DNA of 6,182 bases, from positions 1 through 6,182 of the forward strand of contig CANFNN010000181.1 in NCBI GenBank assembly GCA_947448095.1, in the 5' to 3' direction. This DNA comes from Bacteriovoracaceae bacterium (GTDB lineage: Bacteria > Bdellovibrionota > Bacteriovoracia > Bacteriovoracales > Bacteriovoracaceae). Shown in pieces: positions 1 through 6,020 of this stretch. The translations under genes and the position numbers were made by a program. The notes below the pieces were generated by a model. That model ran no database searches. It saw nothing but the letters and a program-made list of their open reading frames with translations, and was not told the origin of the DNA. Every line of letters begins with the position of its first letter. Position 1 is the stretch's first letter.

Positions 1-222
1 ACCCGCTTCATGCATCCACTGCTTGATGCCCTTTAACTTACCGGAGACGTCCGTTGGGTGCCATTCGAGTTGAGGAAAATGAGGAGCAAAATAAACGGCA
101 TGTTGCCCTGTTCCTGAGCCTACTTCTAGAAGCCTTCGGTCTTCATATGTGATAAAATCCTTAAGGACCTTGAGAATAGGTTCTTGGTTTCTTTCAGCAG
201 CTGGGGACATGGGTTTGTTCAT
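1..222 (-). CDS. DUF938 family SAM-dependent methyltransferase, N-terminal part (runs off the left edge)
   Basis: Reading the minus strand from the ATG at 222-220 gives 74 codons that stay open to the window edge. Residues 6-17 read SPAAERNQEPIL, the N-terminal signature of the DUF938 family. Residues 31-46 contain LLEVGSGTGQHAVYFA, a Rossmann-fold motif I in which GSGTG (35-39) would hold S-adenosylmethionine. WHPTD follows at 54-58, the usual site of the acidic residue that contacts the ribose. The family is a class I methyltransferase of about 200 residues whose substrate is not established, so roughly two thirds of the protein is missing here. The start is well supported: AAGGAG lies 5 nt upstream (233-228). 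The gene diverges from the DUF482 gene with only 37 bp between start codons. Family assignment is firm; the substrate is unknown. Confidence 0.9.
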   Translation of the reverse strand, partial: MNKPMSPAAERNQEPILKVLKDFITYEDRRLLEVGSGTGQHAVYFAPHFPQLEWHPTDVSGKLKGIKQWMHEAG

Positions 223-239
223 CGGGACTCCTTAGCCAA

Positions 240-269
240 TTTATAACAGGAATCACTACGTGGGGCCAA
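240..269 (-). promoter_or_regulatory. Candidate sigma70-type promoter for the DUF938 methyltransferase gene
   Basis: On the minus strand, TTGGCC (269-264, four of six matches to TTGACA) is followed by an 18-bp spacer and TATAAA (245-240, five of six matches to TATAAT). A TG sits one base before the -10 (248-247), making it an extended -10. Transcription would begin near 233, just at the AAGGAG ribosome site, so the leader would be very short. The -35 element lies inside the start of the divergent DUF482 gene (GTG at 260-262). This is inferred from motif matching only. Confidence 0.42.
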
Positions 270-1372
270 TAAAACCTCTAACCTCTATTTTAAATATCCC
301 CCGGGAGCTCTGGGAGAAAGCGGCTACAGGTTTGTCCCCTTTTCTTCAGTATGATTTCTTCTATGCTCTTGAAAAAAGCCGCTCCATTGGGCAGGAATCA
401 GGCTGGACTCCCATGTACTTTGTGGATGAAACCGAACCAGCTATCTTTTATTGTTTCGTGAAAGACCATAGCTATGGGGAATATATCTTTGATTGGCAGT
501 GGGCCAATGCTTATCAAGAAAATGGGATCCCTTACTATCCCAAACTAACATCCATGATTCCTTTTACTCCCATCACAACCACTCATTTTATCATGCCTCA
601 TTTTAAGCAGGAAGTGGCCTTGAGGCTTCAGGCGTCCTACGAGATCTTGTATGAAAGCCACCAGCTTTCTTCCTCCCATTTCTTATTTCTAGCCCAGGCA
701 GAAATCCCCTTCTTTCAGAATCAGGGCTACCTCATTCGTGAAAGTATGCAGTACCATTTTTTTAACGATAACTTTGAGACGTTTGAAGACTGTTTAAAAA
801 AGATGAAGGGAAGAAAGGCCAAGCAGCTTCGAAAAGAGCGACTCTTTCCTGAGCTTAAGATTGAAAGATTTACCGGCGAAAGCTTACTGCCAGAGCACGC
901 CGAACAGATGTATCAATTCTATCTTTCGACCCTTGATCAAAAAAATGCCATCGATTATCTTAAGAAAGATTTTTTTCTGATGGTCTTTGAATCGATGAAA
1001 CAAAATATTCTGTACGTTCAGGCATCCAAGGATAACCAGGCGATAGCGGGCTCTTTGTTTTTTTATGATTCTGAAAAATTATATGGCCGCTACTGGGGAT
1101 GCTTTCAAGAAGTTCAATACCTGCATTTTGAACTTTGCTATTACCAAGGAATTGATTTTTGCCTTGAAAAGAAGTTAAAAATCTTTGAGGCGGGAGCCCA
1201 AGGTGAGCATAAAATTTCTCGAGGTTTTAGACCAACCAGAACTTTCAGTGCTCATAAACTTAAAAATGAGCAGTTTCATCATGCCATCGGGAATTTTATT
1301 AACCAGGAAAAAAAGCAAATCGCACTTGCAATAGAAGAACTCTCCTTACAACTTCCCTTCTCTGAGGTATAA
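260..1372 (+). CDS. DUF482 GNAT/FemAB-like protein (annotated elsewhere as peptidoglycan biosynthesis/recognition)
   Basis: The 370-residue product is a full-length DUF482 (PF04339) protein, a family related to GNAT and FemAB acyltransferases. Family hallmarks appear in order: SPFLQYDFFYALEKS (26-40), the block HSYGEYIFDWQWANAY (70-85) with YYPKL and IPFTP (92-104), and the C-terminal block around 287-334 with EAGAQGEHKISRGFRPTR (310-327). A basic stretch, KGRKAKQLRKER, lies at 183-194. No signal peptide or membrane segment is seen, so it should be cytoplasmic; transfer of an acyl or aminoacyl group is a family-level inference and the true substrate is not known. The start is GTG at 260: the frame has a stop at 233-235, no other usable start precedes conserved sequence, and AGGA lies 8 nt upstream (248-251). 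The PPC-domain gene begins 6 bp after the stop, suggesting one transcript. Confidence 0.9.
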   Translation: MGPIKPLTSILNIPRELWEKAATGLSPFLQYDFFYALEKSRSIGQESGWTPMYFVDETEPAIFYCFVKDHSYGEYIFDWQWANAYQENGIPYYPKLTSMIPFTPITTTHFIMPHFKQEVALRLQASYEILYESHQLSSSHFLFLAQAEIPFFQNQGYLIRESMQYHFFNDNFETFEDCLKKMKGRKAKQLRKERLFPELKIERFTGESLLPEHAEQMYQFYLSTLDQKNAIDYLKKDFFLMVFESMKQNILYVQASKDNQAIAGSLFFYDSEKLYGRYWGCFQEVQYLHFELCYYQGIDFCLEKKLKIFEAGAQGEHKISRGFRPTRTFSAHKLKNEQFHHAIGNFINQEKKQIALAIEELSLQLPFSEV

Positions 1373-1378
1373 AAACTC

Positions 1379-1876
1379 ATGCATAAATACTCTCTTTTCA
1401 TTTTCTTTTGTCTCATTAATCTTTCTTTAGCAAACGCTGCAGCAGAAATTCTTCCGACAAAAAGCTCTGCTATAGCCCATGTGCTTAGACTTGCTCCAGA
1501 CGAGGACCCAAAAGTCGTCTTGATGAATTACGTCATAAAAAACAAAATAAGTGCAGCTTCCATAGCCTCTGTCGTAGGAAGCCTAAAAGTCACAGTCATG
1601 CGCTACGCAAATCAAAAAGACACAGTTAAGCTTGAAGGCTTTCGTGAAGTGCTCTCTCTTAGCGGTACTCTAGGGGCAACTAGTGGCTCGCATCTGCATC
1701 TCAGTGTTTCGGATGGCCAGGGAACCACTCTCGGAGGACATCTGGGCGAGGGCTCAAAGGTCTACACTACACTCGAAGTCGTCCTTCTGAGTTATCCAGA
1801 GTTAGAATTTGAACGCGTCTTAGATCCTAAGACCACCTACCAGGAACTCTCTATCAAGCCAAAACCCAAGAAATAA
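1379..1876 (+). CDS. Exported PPC-domain (DUF296) protein
   Basis: The 165-residue product has a Sec-type signal peptide (one Lys at residue 3, hydrophobic stretch at about 5-18, likely cleavage after ANA at 18-20), followed by a single PPC/DUF296 domain (PF03479) at about 30-145. The family signature GSHLHLSVSDGQG (103-115) and GGHLGEG (119-125) is intact, including three histidines (H105, H107, H121) that are conserved in bacterial members and could bind a metal. The tail is short and basic (KPKPKK). In plants this domain occurs in AT-hook DNA-binding proteins, and bacterial copies are often labelled DNA-binding. Here there is no AT-hook, and the signal peptide points to the periplasm, so that label is doubtful. 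GAGG (1364-1367) lies 11 nt before the ATG, inside the end of the DUF482 gene. The molecular role is unknown. Confidence 0.87.
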   Translation: MHKYSLFIFFCLINLSLANAAAEILPTKSSAIAHVLRLAPDEDPKVVLMNYVIKNKISAASIASVVGSLKVTVMRYANQKDTVKLEGFREVLSLSGTLGATSGSHLHLSVSDGQGTTLGGHLGEGSKVYTTLEVVLLSYPELEFERVLDPKTTYQELSIKPKPKK

Positions 1877-1881
1877 AGAGA

Positions 1882-1910
1882 TTGTCGAAGACTGCAAATC
1901 ATCCGAAAAT
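1882..1910 (+). promoter_or_regulatory. Weak candidate promoter upstream of the phosphatase gene
   Basis: In the 69-bp gap before the phosphatase, TTGTCG (1882-1887, four of six to TTGACA) is followed by a 17-bp spacer and GAAAAT (1905-1910, four of six to TATAAT). AATAAT at 1908-1913 is an alternative -10 with a poorer spacer. No Pho-box-like direct repeat is visible. The gene could instead be read through from the DUF482/PPC transcript. Confidence 0.25.
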
Positions 1911-1945
1911 AATCAAAAAACCTTACTCTAAAAGTGAAGACTTAT

Positions 1946-3598
1946 ATGAAATTATTATTTCTTGTTCTCCTTAGTTTCTCATCATTTCAGGCTTCAGCCT
2001 TTTCCAGAGTAGAGAAACCGAAACTTATTTTAGTCATTTCGATTGATCAGTTCAGAGCTGATTACTTGCAAAAACTAGCTCCCCTTTTTCGTCCACCAAT
2101 GAGTGGAAAGAAAGTGGGTGGATTTAATTATCTGATGCAAAAAGGAGCCTACTTTTCCCATGCAGAGTATGGACTTTTGCAAAATATGACAGGTCCAGGT
2201 CACGCCACTATTTTAACTGGGTCATACGCCTATCAAAACGGTATCCCAAATAACGATTGGTACAATTCTGAAACTCAAAACTACGTGTACTGCACAGAAG
2301 ATCAAAGTCAAAAAACCGTTGGTGCCACTCCAACAAATCCGCACGTTGGGACTTCTCCTCGAAATTTAATCGGGACCACTTTTGGAGATGAACTTAAAAA
2401 TGCTTATGCTGACTCTAAAGTTGTATCCATTGCCCTAAAAGACCGGGCGGCGATTTTGATGGGTGGGCATCGTCCTGATCTGGCTTTGTGGTTTGATCTT
2501 GAATCCTTCAAATGGGTTTCGAGTAATTATTATTTAAGTTCAAACCAACTTCCAGAATGGTTGAATCAAATTAATAATGGTCTTAAGGCAAAACTGGGAG
2601 TGGAACAAATCTGGGAGAAAAAACTCGATCAAAAAATTAATCCCAATCTAGAAGTCCCAGAATCAAAATACACCAAGGAAATGGGCCGAGCTTTTTCCCA
2701 TAAGGCAAAACTTGGCGGAACTACCAGCCTGCTCTTCCCTCTGGCGATTGATATGCCGGTTCAAGTCGCTACTAAGGCGATCGAGGAATTTAAATTAGGC
2801 CAAGGCAAATCTACCGATGTTCTGGCCATTAGTTTTTCAAGTCATGATTACGTTGGTCATCAATTTGGACCTGAAAGTGATGAAATTAAAGAAACAACAG
2901 TCTTAGAAGATAAAACCATTTCTGAATTCCTAAACTACATTGATCAAAAAGTTCCAGGTGGGCTGGCTTCAACTTGGATTGTGTTAACGGCTGATCATGG
3001 AGTCACAGGTAACCCTAATGTTCTCAAGGCCAATAAAATTCCAGCTGGTTTTATCAATCAAGAAGCCATGAATTCAGAAATTGAGAATTTCCTTAATCAA
3101 AAATATGGTAAGGCTTCTTCAAAGTGGATGCTTGAGCCCTCTGAGCTCAATTTTTATATCAATCAGAAAATGATTAAAGAGAAAAATCTTGATCTGTTGA
3201 AAGTGCGAGATGAGGCCGCTAAACATATTGCCTCAAAAAAAGAACTGCTCAATGGAATTGCAGATGTGTTTTCTGGGTCTGATGTCAAAAGAAGAACACT
3301 TCCCCAAGAGCAACATGAAAAACAAATTCTAAGAACCTATTTTGAAGGACGAAGTGGCGATATTCTGATGATTCCTCGCCCGAATTATATTCTCGCATAT
3401 GGAGCAACAACTCACATGAGTGGATATTCCTATGACAGATATGTTCCGATGATTTTCGTAGGTAAACCCTTTAAGGCGGGACTTTATGCCGGAGGGTTTG
3501 TTGTGGACATTGCTCCCACGCTCTCATTTTTAATGGGGATTATTCCTCCTTCAAGTTCTGAAGGGGCGATTTTAGAGAAGTCATTACTCCTCAAGTAA
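1946..3598 (+). CDS. Secreted PafA-like alkaline phosphatase (type I phosphodiesterase/nucleotide pyrophosphatase superfamily)
   Basis: The product (550 residues from ATG 1946) is a metal-dependent phosphomonoesterase of the alkaline phosphatase superfamily, closest in layout to the PafA type. The expected active-site set is visible in order: metal-ligand Asp34 in ISIDQFRADY; the nucleophile Thr82 in MTGPGHAT; Asn103 in PNNDWY; Lys165 and Arg167 in LKDRAAI; Asp301 and His305 in SSHDYVGHQFGP; Asp350-His351 in TADHG; and His490 in TTHMSGY. A Thr nucleophile with the Lys/Arg pair is the PafA arrangement, as opposed to the Ser of PhoA. Residues 1-18 form a signal peptide ending ASA, so it acts in the periplasm or outside the cell, releasing phosphate from organic phosphates. 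An in-frame GTG at 1934 is possible, but it has no ribosome site and puts four residues before a clean signal peptide; GTGAAG lies about 6 nt before the ATG. Its 3' end converges on the HD-GYP gene. Confidence 0.92.
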   Translation: MKLLFLVLLSFSSFQASAFSRVEKPKLILVISIDQFRADYLQKLAPLFRPPMSGKKVGGFNYLMQKGAYFSHAEYGLLQNMTGPGHATILTGSYAYQNGIPNNDWYNSETQNYVYCTEDQSQKTVGATPTNPHVGTSPRNLIGTTFGDELKNAYADSKVVSIALKDRAAILMGGHRPDLALWFDLESFKWVSSNYYLSSNQLPEWLNQINNGLKAKLGVEQIWEKKLDQKINPNLEVPESKYTKEMGRAFSHKAKLGGTTSLLFPLAIDMPVQVATKAIEEFKLGQGKSTDVLAISFSSHDYVGHQFGPESDEIKETTVLEDKTISEFLNYIDQKVPGGLASTWIVLTADHGVTGNPNVLKANKIPAGFINQEAMNSEIENFLNQKYGKASSKWMLEPSELNFYINQKMIKEKNLDLLKVRDEAAKHIASKKELLNGIADVFSGSDVKRRTLPQEQHEKQILRTYFEGRSGDILMIPRPNYILAYGATTHMSGYSYDRYVPMIFVGKPFKAGLYAGGFVVDIAPTLSFLMGIIPPSSSEGAILEKSLLLK

Positions 3599-3611
3599 GA
3601 TTTGTTACTTG
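3592..3611. terminator. Small inverted repeat holding both convergent stop codons; possible weak bidirectional terminator
   Basis: CAAGTAA (3592-3598) and TTACTTG (3605-3611) are a perfect 7-bp inverted repeat with a 6-nt loop. The left arm ends in the TAA of the phosphatase gene, and the right arm contains, on the other strand, the TAA of the HD-GYP gene. The hairpin would form in both transcripts. The stem is short and A/T-rich and no clear T-run follows on either strand, so strong intrinsic termination is not supported. Confidence 0.3.
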
Positions 3612-4579
3612 GATTTAGAAGGCTTTTTAGGACCTAGAATCATTTCCTCAAAGGAATCAAGAAATTCTGGGTCATAGTGTCCAATATCATCTTTCATTCG
3701 GCTTAGCGCTTGAGCTGGCGAAAGAGCTGGCTCCCCGGGGCCCGACATTGTGACGAGAGAGCAAAATTCTTCAGCAATCGCGACTATTTTGGCAGGAGGA
3801 AAAATTTTATTTCCTGCTAGTCGATTTGGATAACCTCGGCCATTGGGCTGCTCATGATGCTGCAAGATTATTGATCTCACGTCTGCAGGAATCGCTTTTG
3901 ATCGTTCAAGAATTTTTAATCCAAGAACAGGATGATCTTTCACTTCTTCCCATTCTTGTGGAGTCAGATGGATCTTTTGAAATAGCTCGCTATTCATTCT
4001 CGTGTGTCCAAGATCATGCAACAGAGCACCCAGACCTACTCCCATAAGATTTCTTTCATTTGAAAAATTCAGTTTTTTCGCTAAGCTGAGCGAAAAAAGG
4101 GAAACCAAATAGGAATGTTTTAAGAGATGGAGATCTGCGGAAAGGGCCTTGAAAATTTCAATCGCCGAAGCCGTATCATCACCCATGAGATAGAGTGCAC
4201 TTCTTACTTGATGCGAGGCCCAGGTGATACTCATGTCGAGATCATTATTATTATCTACAATTTTCTCATAAGTTAATTCAAGCGTGGTTTTAATAATGTC
4301 GATCATCTTCTCTTTATCGAGATCATTCGAACCATTATTGAACTCATCAATCGCTTTACATAAAAAATTGCCGTAGGTGTTTCTATCTGTTTTGGAGATA
4401 TAAAGAGTCTTGATATCTTTATTCTCATATCGATCTATTTGGGTCGAATCGTGCTCACCGTCTTTGTGATAAATCTTGGTAAATTTCCCTTCAAATCGTT
4501 CCAAATACACATCAAAAGGCAGTGCACCTTTGAAGTAGCATATGAACTTGGTGGTTACAGGAAAAAACTCATTTCGCAC
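3605..4579 (-). CDS. HD-GYP-type phosphohydrolase domain protein with N-terminal accessory domain; altered active-site residues
   Basis: The 324-residue product (from GTG 4579) has an N-terminal region of about 130 residues resembling the accessory domain of predatory-bacterium HD-GYP proteins (FPVTTKF, LPFDVYLE, TLYISKTD), then an HD-GYP domain. HD-GYP enzymes hydrolyse cyclic di-GMP at a two- or three-metal centre. Visible here are His155, His188-Asp189 in LLHDLGH, His216 in DHPVLG, His241-His242 in LQHHEQ, and the GYP loop NGRGYP (Gly249-Tyr250-Pro251). Two conserved positions differ: the Lys of HDxGK is His192, and the Asp of the later IAD motif is Glu270 (AIAEEFCSL); the usual RPYR segment is also not recognisable. 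It may be an enzyme with changed activity or a c-di-GMP receptor. No membrane segment is seen. The frame extends to a TTG at 4627, but GTG 4579 has AGGGG 5 nt upstream and directly precedes the family-like sequence. Confidence 0.85.
   Translation of the reverse strand: MRNEFFPVTTKFICYFKGALPFDVYLERFEGKFTKIYHKDGEHDSTQIDRYENKDIKTLYISKTDRNTYGNFLCKAIDEFNNGSNDLDKEKMIDIIKTTLELTYEKIVDNNNDLDMSITWASHQVRSALYLMGDDTASAIEIFKALSADLHLLKHSYLVSLFSLSLAKKLNFSNERNLMGVGLGALLHDLGHTRMNSELFQKIHLTPQEWEEVKDHPVLGLKILERSKAIPADVRSIILQHHEQPNGRGYPNRLAGNKIFPPAKIVAIAEEFCSLVTMSGPGEPALSPAQALSRMKDDIGHYDPEFLDSFEEMILGPKKPSKSK
4073..4098. repeat. Perfect 10-bp inverted repeat inside the HD-GYP gene
   Basis: TTTTTTCGCT (4073-4082), a 6-nt loop (4083-4088) and AGCGAAAAAA (4089-4098) form a perfect inverted repeat. 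In the minus-strand gene it encodes part of the HD-domain helix reading FSLSLAKKLN. The order is T-run first and A-run last on both strands, opposite to an intrinsic terminator with a free U-tail. Confidence 0.6.
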
Positions 4580-4584
4580 AAGGA

Positions 4585-4589
4585 CCCCT
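4585..4589 (-). promoter_or_regulatory. Ribosome binding site deciding the HD-GYP start
   Basis: On the minus strand AGGGG (4589-4585) lies 5 nt before GTG 4579. The alternative TTG start at 4627 has only AAGG about 13 nt upstream, and its 16 extra residues contain PIGVLV twice, which looks unlike family N-termini. Confidence 0.5.
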
Positions 4590-4688
4590 ATTGGTTGACC
4601 CTTAAAAACTAACACACCTATCGGCAAAATTAAGAACGCCTTAACATTTATTAAGATCCCCTCATTCGTAAATCTGTCTAAGTGACTG

Positions 4689-4697
4689 ATTTTACCA
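4689..4697 (-). promoter_or_regulatory. Candidate extended -10 promoter for the HD-GYP gene
   Basis: On the minus strand TGGTAAAAT (4697-4689) matches an extended -10 (TGn plus TAAAAT, five of six to TATAAT). The -35 position 17 bp upstream reads TTATTT, which is poor, but extended -10 promoters tolerate this. Transcription would begin near 4682, leaving a leader of about 100 nt before GTG 4579. Confidence 0.35.
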
Positions 4698-4718
4698 GCG
4701 TTTTCCGATAAAAATAAT
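4691..4718 (+). promoter_or_regulatory. Weak candidate promoter for the AI-2E-family gene
   Basis: TTTACC (4691-4696, four of six to TTGACA), a 16-bp spacer and AATAAT (4713-4718, five of six to TATAAT) could drive the plus-strand gene at 4867 with a leader of about 140 nt. The site overlaps the minus-strand -10 candidate. Such A/T-rich matches are common by chance. Confidence 0.25.
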
Positions 4719-4725
4719 CTACATT

Positions 4726-4842
4726 TTAAGAAGAGCGCCCTATGTCTTGTTGGATTTGAACGACAGCAAAAATTGGCAATACGCCGCTTGGCCCTGCATC
4801 ACGCCTTTCCTCGTTCTCTTCATGAACTTGATGAAGTAGCAT
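4726..4842 (-). CDS. Possible small hypothetical protein, 38 residues
   Basis: In the spacer between the HD-GYP and AI-2E-family genes, the minus strand reads ATG (4842-4840) to TAA (4728-4726). The product begins MLLHQVHEENEERRDAG, continues through a hydrophobic patch GVLPIFAVVQIQ (20-31) and ends DIGRSS. I do not recognise it. Support comes from base composition by codon position, counted by hand over 37 codons: about 73% G+C at position 1 against about 35% at positions 2 and 3, a coding-like pattern in an A/T-leaning genome. Against it: no clear ribosome site precedes the ATG (a TTG three codons upstream is no better), and the complementary plus-strand frame shares the same composition, though that frame lacks a start codon. 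If real, it lies upstream of and in the same direction as the HD-GYP gene. Confidence 0.33.
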   Translation of the reverse strand: MLLHQVHEENEERRDAGPSGVLPIFAVVQIQQDIGRSS

Positions 4843-4866
4843 AGCCGCCAAGAGAGAACTTAAAAT

Positions 4867-5925
4867 ATGAAAGCTTCATTCATCAATCTAATCGTTAACA
4901 ATTTTTTCAAGATCAGCTTTGTCTTTATCATCTTTGGATTATTTTTTTACATCATGTTACCTTTCATGATTTCAATTCTTCTGGGAGCCATCCTGGCCAT
5001 GGCACTCGCCCCCTTTGTTGAATATTTTGTCAAAAAAGGTCTCTCTCGAGGAATAAGCTTAGTCTTGTTTAGTTTGCTTTTAGGAATCATTGGCTTCATT
5101 CCAGTAGCAGCTTTTTTTATCAGAGGCTCGCGTATGATTTCTCAACTCCTACATCAATCAAATGTGGGCGAACTGACGCTTAAATATACCTCCACTATTA
5201 ATAAGTTCATTGATCATGTCTGTAAGCTCTATGACCTGGATAAGCCATTTGTCGAAGCGAAGCTCAATAGTTTCGTGTCATATGCCGGAGATTTTATGAC
5301 CAGCACCTTCAGTGGTTTTGTGACAGAACTTCCCGTGATTTTCATGATGGGATTGATCACTATCCTTTCAGTCTATTGCTTCTTAAAAGAGTCAGATAAA
5401 ATTCGAGCACTCTTTGATCACTACTTTTATTTTTCAAAAAAAAATGGCGACATGTTTGTGCATATGCTTAAGGTATGCTGCAGAGAAGTCTTTTTTTCCA
5501 ATATCGTGACCGGCATCCTCCAATCAACTATCGTTTCTATCGGGGCCATCATTTTTGATATTGGTGACTTTTATTTGGTCTTTTTTATCACTTTTATTGT
5601 TTCCTTTATTCCGATTATTGGGGCAGCACCGGTTGCAGCCGTTTTGGGTATTTTGTGCTTTCTTGATTCTCGAGTAGGGCCAGGAATTGGAATGATGATC
5701 ATCGCTGGAGTTTCAGGTCTTTCCGACAACATCATCAGGCCCTATCTTGGTTCACTTGGAGCTGTTGAGGTTCATCCCTTCATAGGTCTTCTGGCCGTTA
5801 TCGGAGGAGTGATTATGTTTGGTCTACCTGGACTTTTTATTGGGCCATTAGTCGCTTCTCTTATATTTGGCGCTCTCCCTATAATCATTGATGAATATTT
5901 CCCAAATCCAGACCAAGAAGTCTGA
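4867..5925 (+). CDS. AI-2E family transporter (PF01594), inner-membrane protein
   Basis: The 352-residue product is a polytopic membrane protein of the AI-2E/PerM-like family. Hydrophobic segments lie at about 14-30, 31-50, 63-85, 153-173, 208-230, 233-265, 272-284 and a long stretch at 304-342. A soluble, more polar region at about 86-150 between the third and fourth segments is typical of the family. Signatures are FIPIIGAAPVA (247-257), SDNIIRPYL (286-294), and VHPFIGLLAVIGG with FGLPGLFIGPLVA (302-330). Members have been linked to autoinducer-2 export, Na+/H+ exchange and general permease roles, and sequence alone does not choose among them. The ATG at 4867 is preceded by GAGAG (4852-4856), a moderate ribosome site, and opens on a short basic/hydrophobic N-terminus as expected. 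The gene appears to be transcribed alone; a hairpin without a T-run follows the stop. Confidence 0.9.
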   Translation: MKASFINLIVNNFFKISFVFIIFGLFFYIMLPFMISILLGAILAMALAPFVEYFVKKGLSRGISLVLFSLLLGIIGFIPVAAFFIRGSRMISQLLHQSNVGELTLKYTSTINKFIDHVCKLYDLDKPFVEAKLNSFVSYAGDFMTSTFSGFVTELPVIFMMGLITILSVYCFLKESDKIRALFDHYFYFSKKNGDMFVHMLKVCCREVFFSNIVTGILQSTIVSIGAIIFDIGDFYLVFFITFIVSFIPIIGAAPVAAVLGILCFLDSRVGPGIGMMIIAGVSGLSDNIIRPYLGSLGAVEVHPFIGLLAVIGGVIMFGLPGLFIGPLVASLIFGALPIIIDEYFPNPDQEV

Positions 5926-5957
5926 ACAAAAACTAAACAATGCCTTCATCACTTCTC

Positions 5958-5985
5958 CTTAGCTCTCAAGGTATGAGAGGATAAG
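5958..5985 (+). terminator. Hairpin after the AI-2E-family gene; possible weak terminator
   Basis: CTCTCA (5963-5968) pairs with TGAGAG (5974-5979) around a 5-nt loop. Beyond a small internal loop, CTTA (5958-5961) pairs with TAAG (5982-5985). It starts 33 bp after the stop codon of the AI-2E-family gene and 36 bp before the OsmC start. No T-run follows, so it could equally be an mRNA structure or chance. Confidence 0.3.
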
Positions 5986-6020
5986 AGTTGTACTCAAAAT
6001 TAATCGGCAAAGGCGTTTTT

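Noticed and set aside
242..247. TATAAC on the plus strand as a -10 for the DUF482 gene.
   Set aside because: Transcription would begin near 254, after the AGGA ribosome site and about 6 nt from the GTG, and no -35 lies at proper spacing.
3826..4047. A 73-codon plus-strand open frame.
   Set aside because: It lies wholly inside the well-supported minus-strand HD-GYP gene, and its product resembles no family; it is a shadow of that gene.
4640..4655. CTTAA/TTAAG inverted repeat near the HD-GYP leader.
   Set aside because: Five A/T-rich base pairs around a 6-nt loop are expected by chance in a spacer of this composition.
4742..4759. A five-codon leader ORF (MSCWI) with GAAGAG upstream, in the leader of the AI-2E-family gene.
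   Set aside because: It has a plausible ribosome site but no attenuator-like hairpins or regulatory codon run; such tiny frames are common by chance.
4742..4800. tRNA-like look on the minus strand: GTTCAAATCC like a T-arm and GCCAAGCGG like a D-arm.
   Set aside because: The two parts are too close together to fit an anticodon arm and variable loop, and no acceptor stem pairs.
4686..4844. A plus-strand open frame whose translation also looks protein-like (RQQKLAIRRLALHHAF).
   Set aside because: There is no ATG or GTG anywhere, and no TTG until 4773; its composition mirrors the opposite-strand frame, which has an ATG start.
5985..5995. GAGT-TGT-ACTC short palindrome as an operator for the OsmC gene, for example an OhrR-type site.
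   Set aside because: Four-base arms are too short to support, and the expected OhrR-type symmetric sequence is not present.
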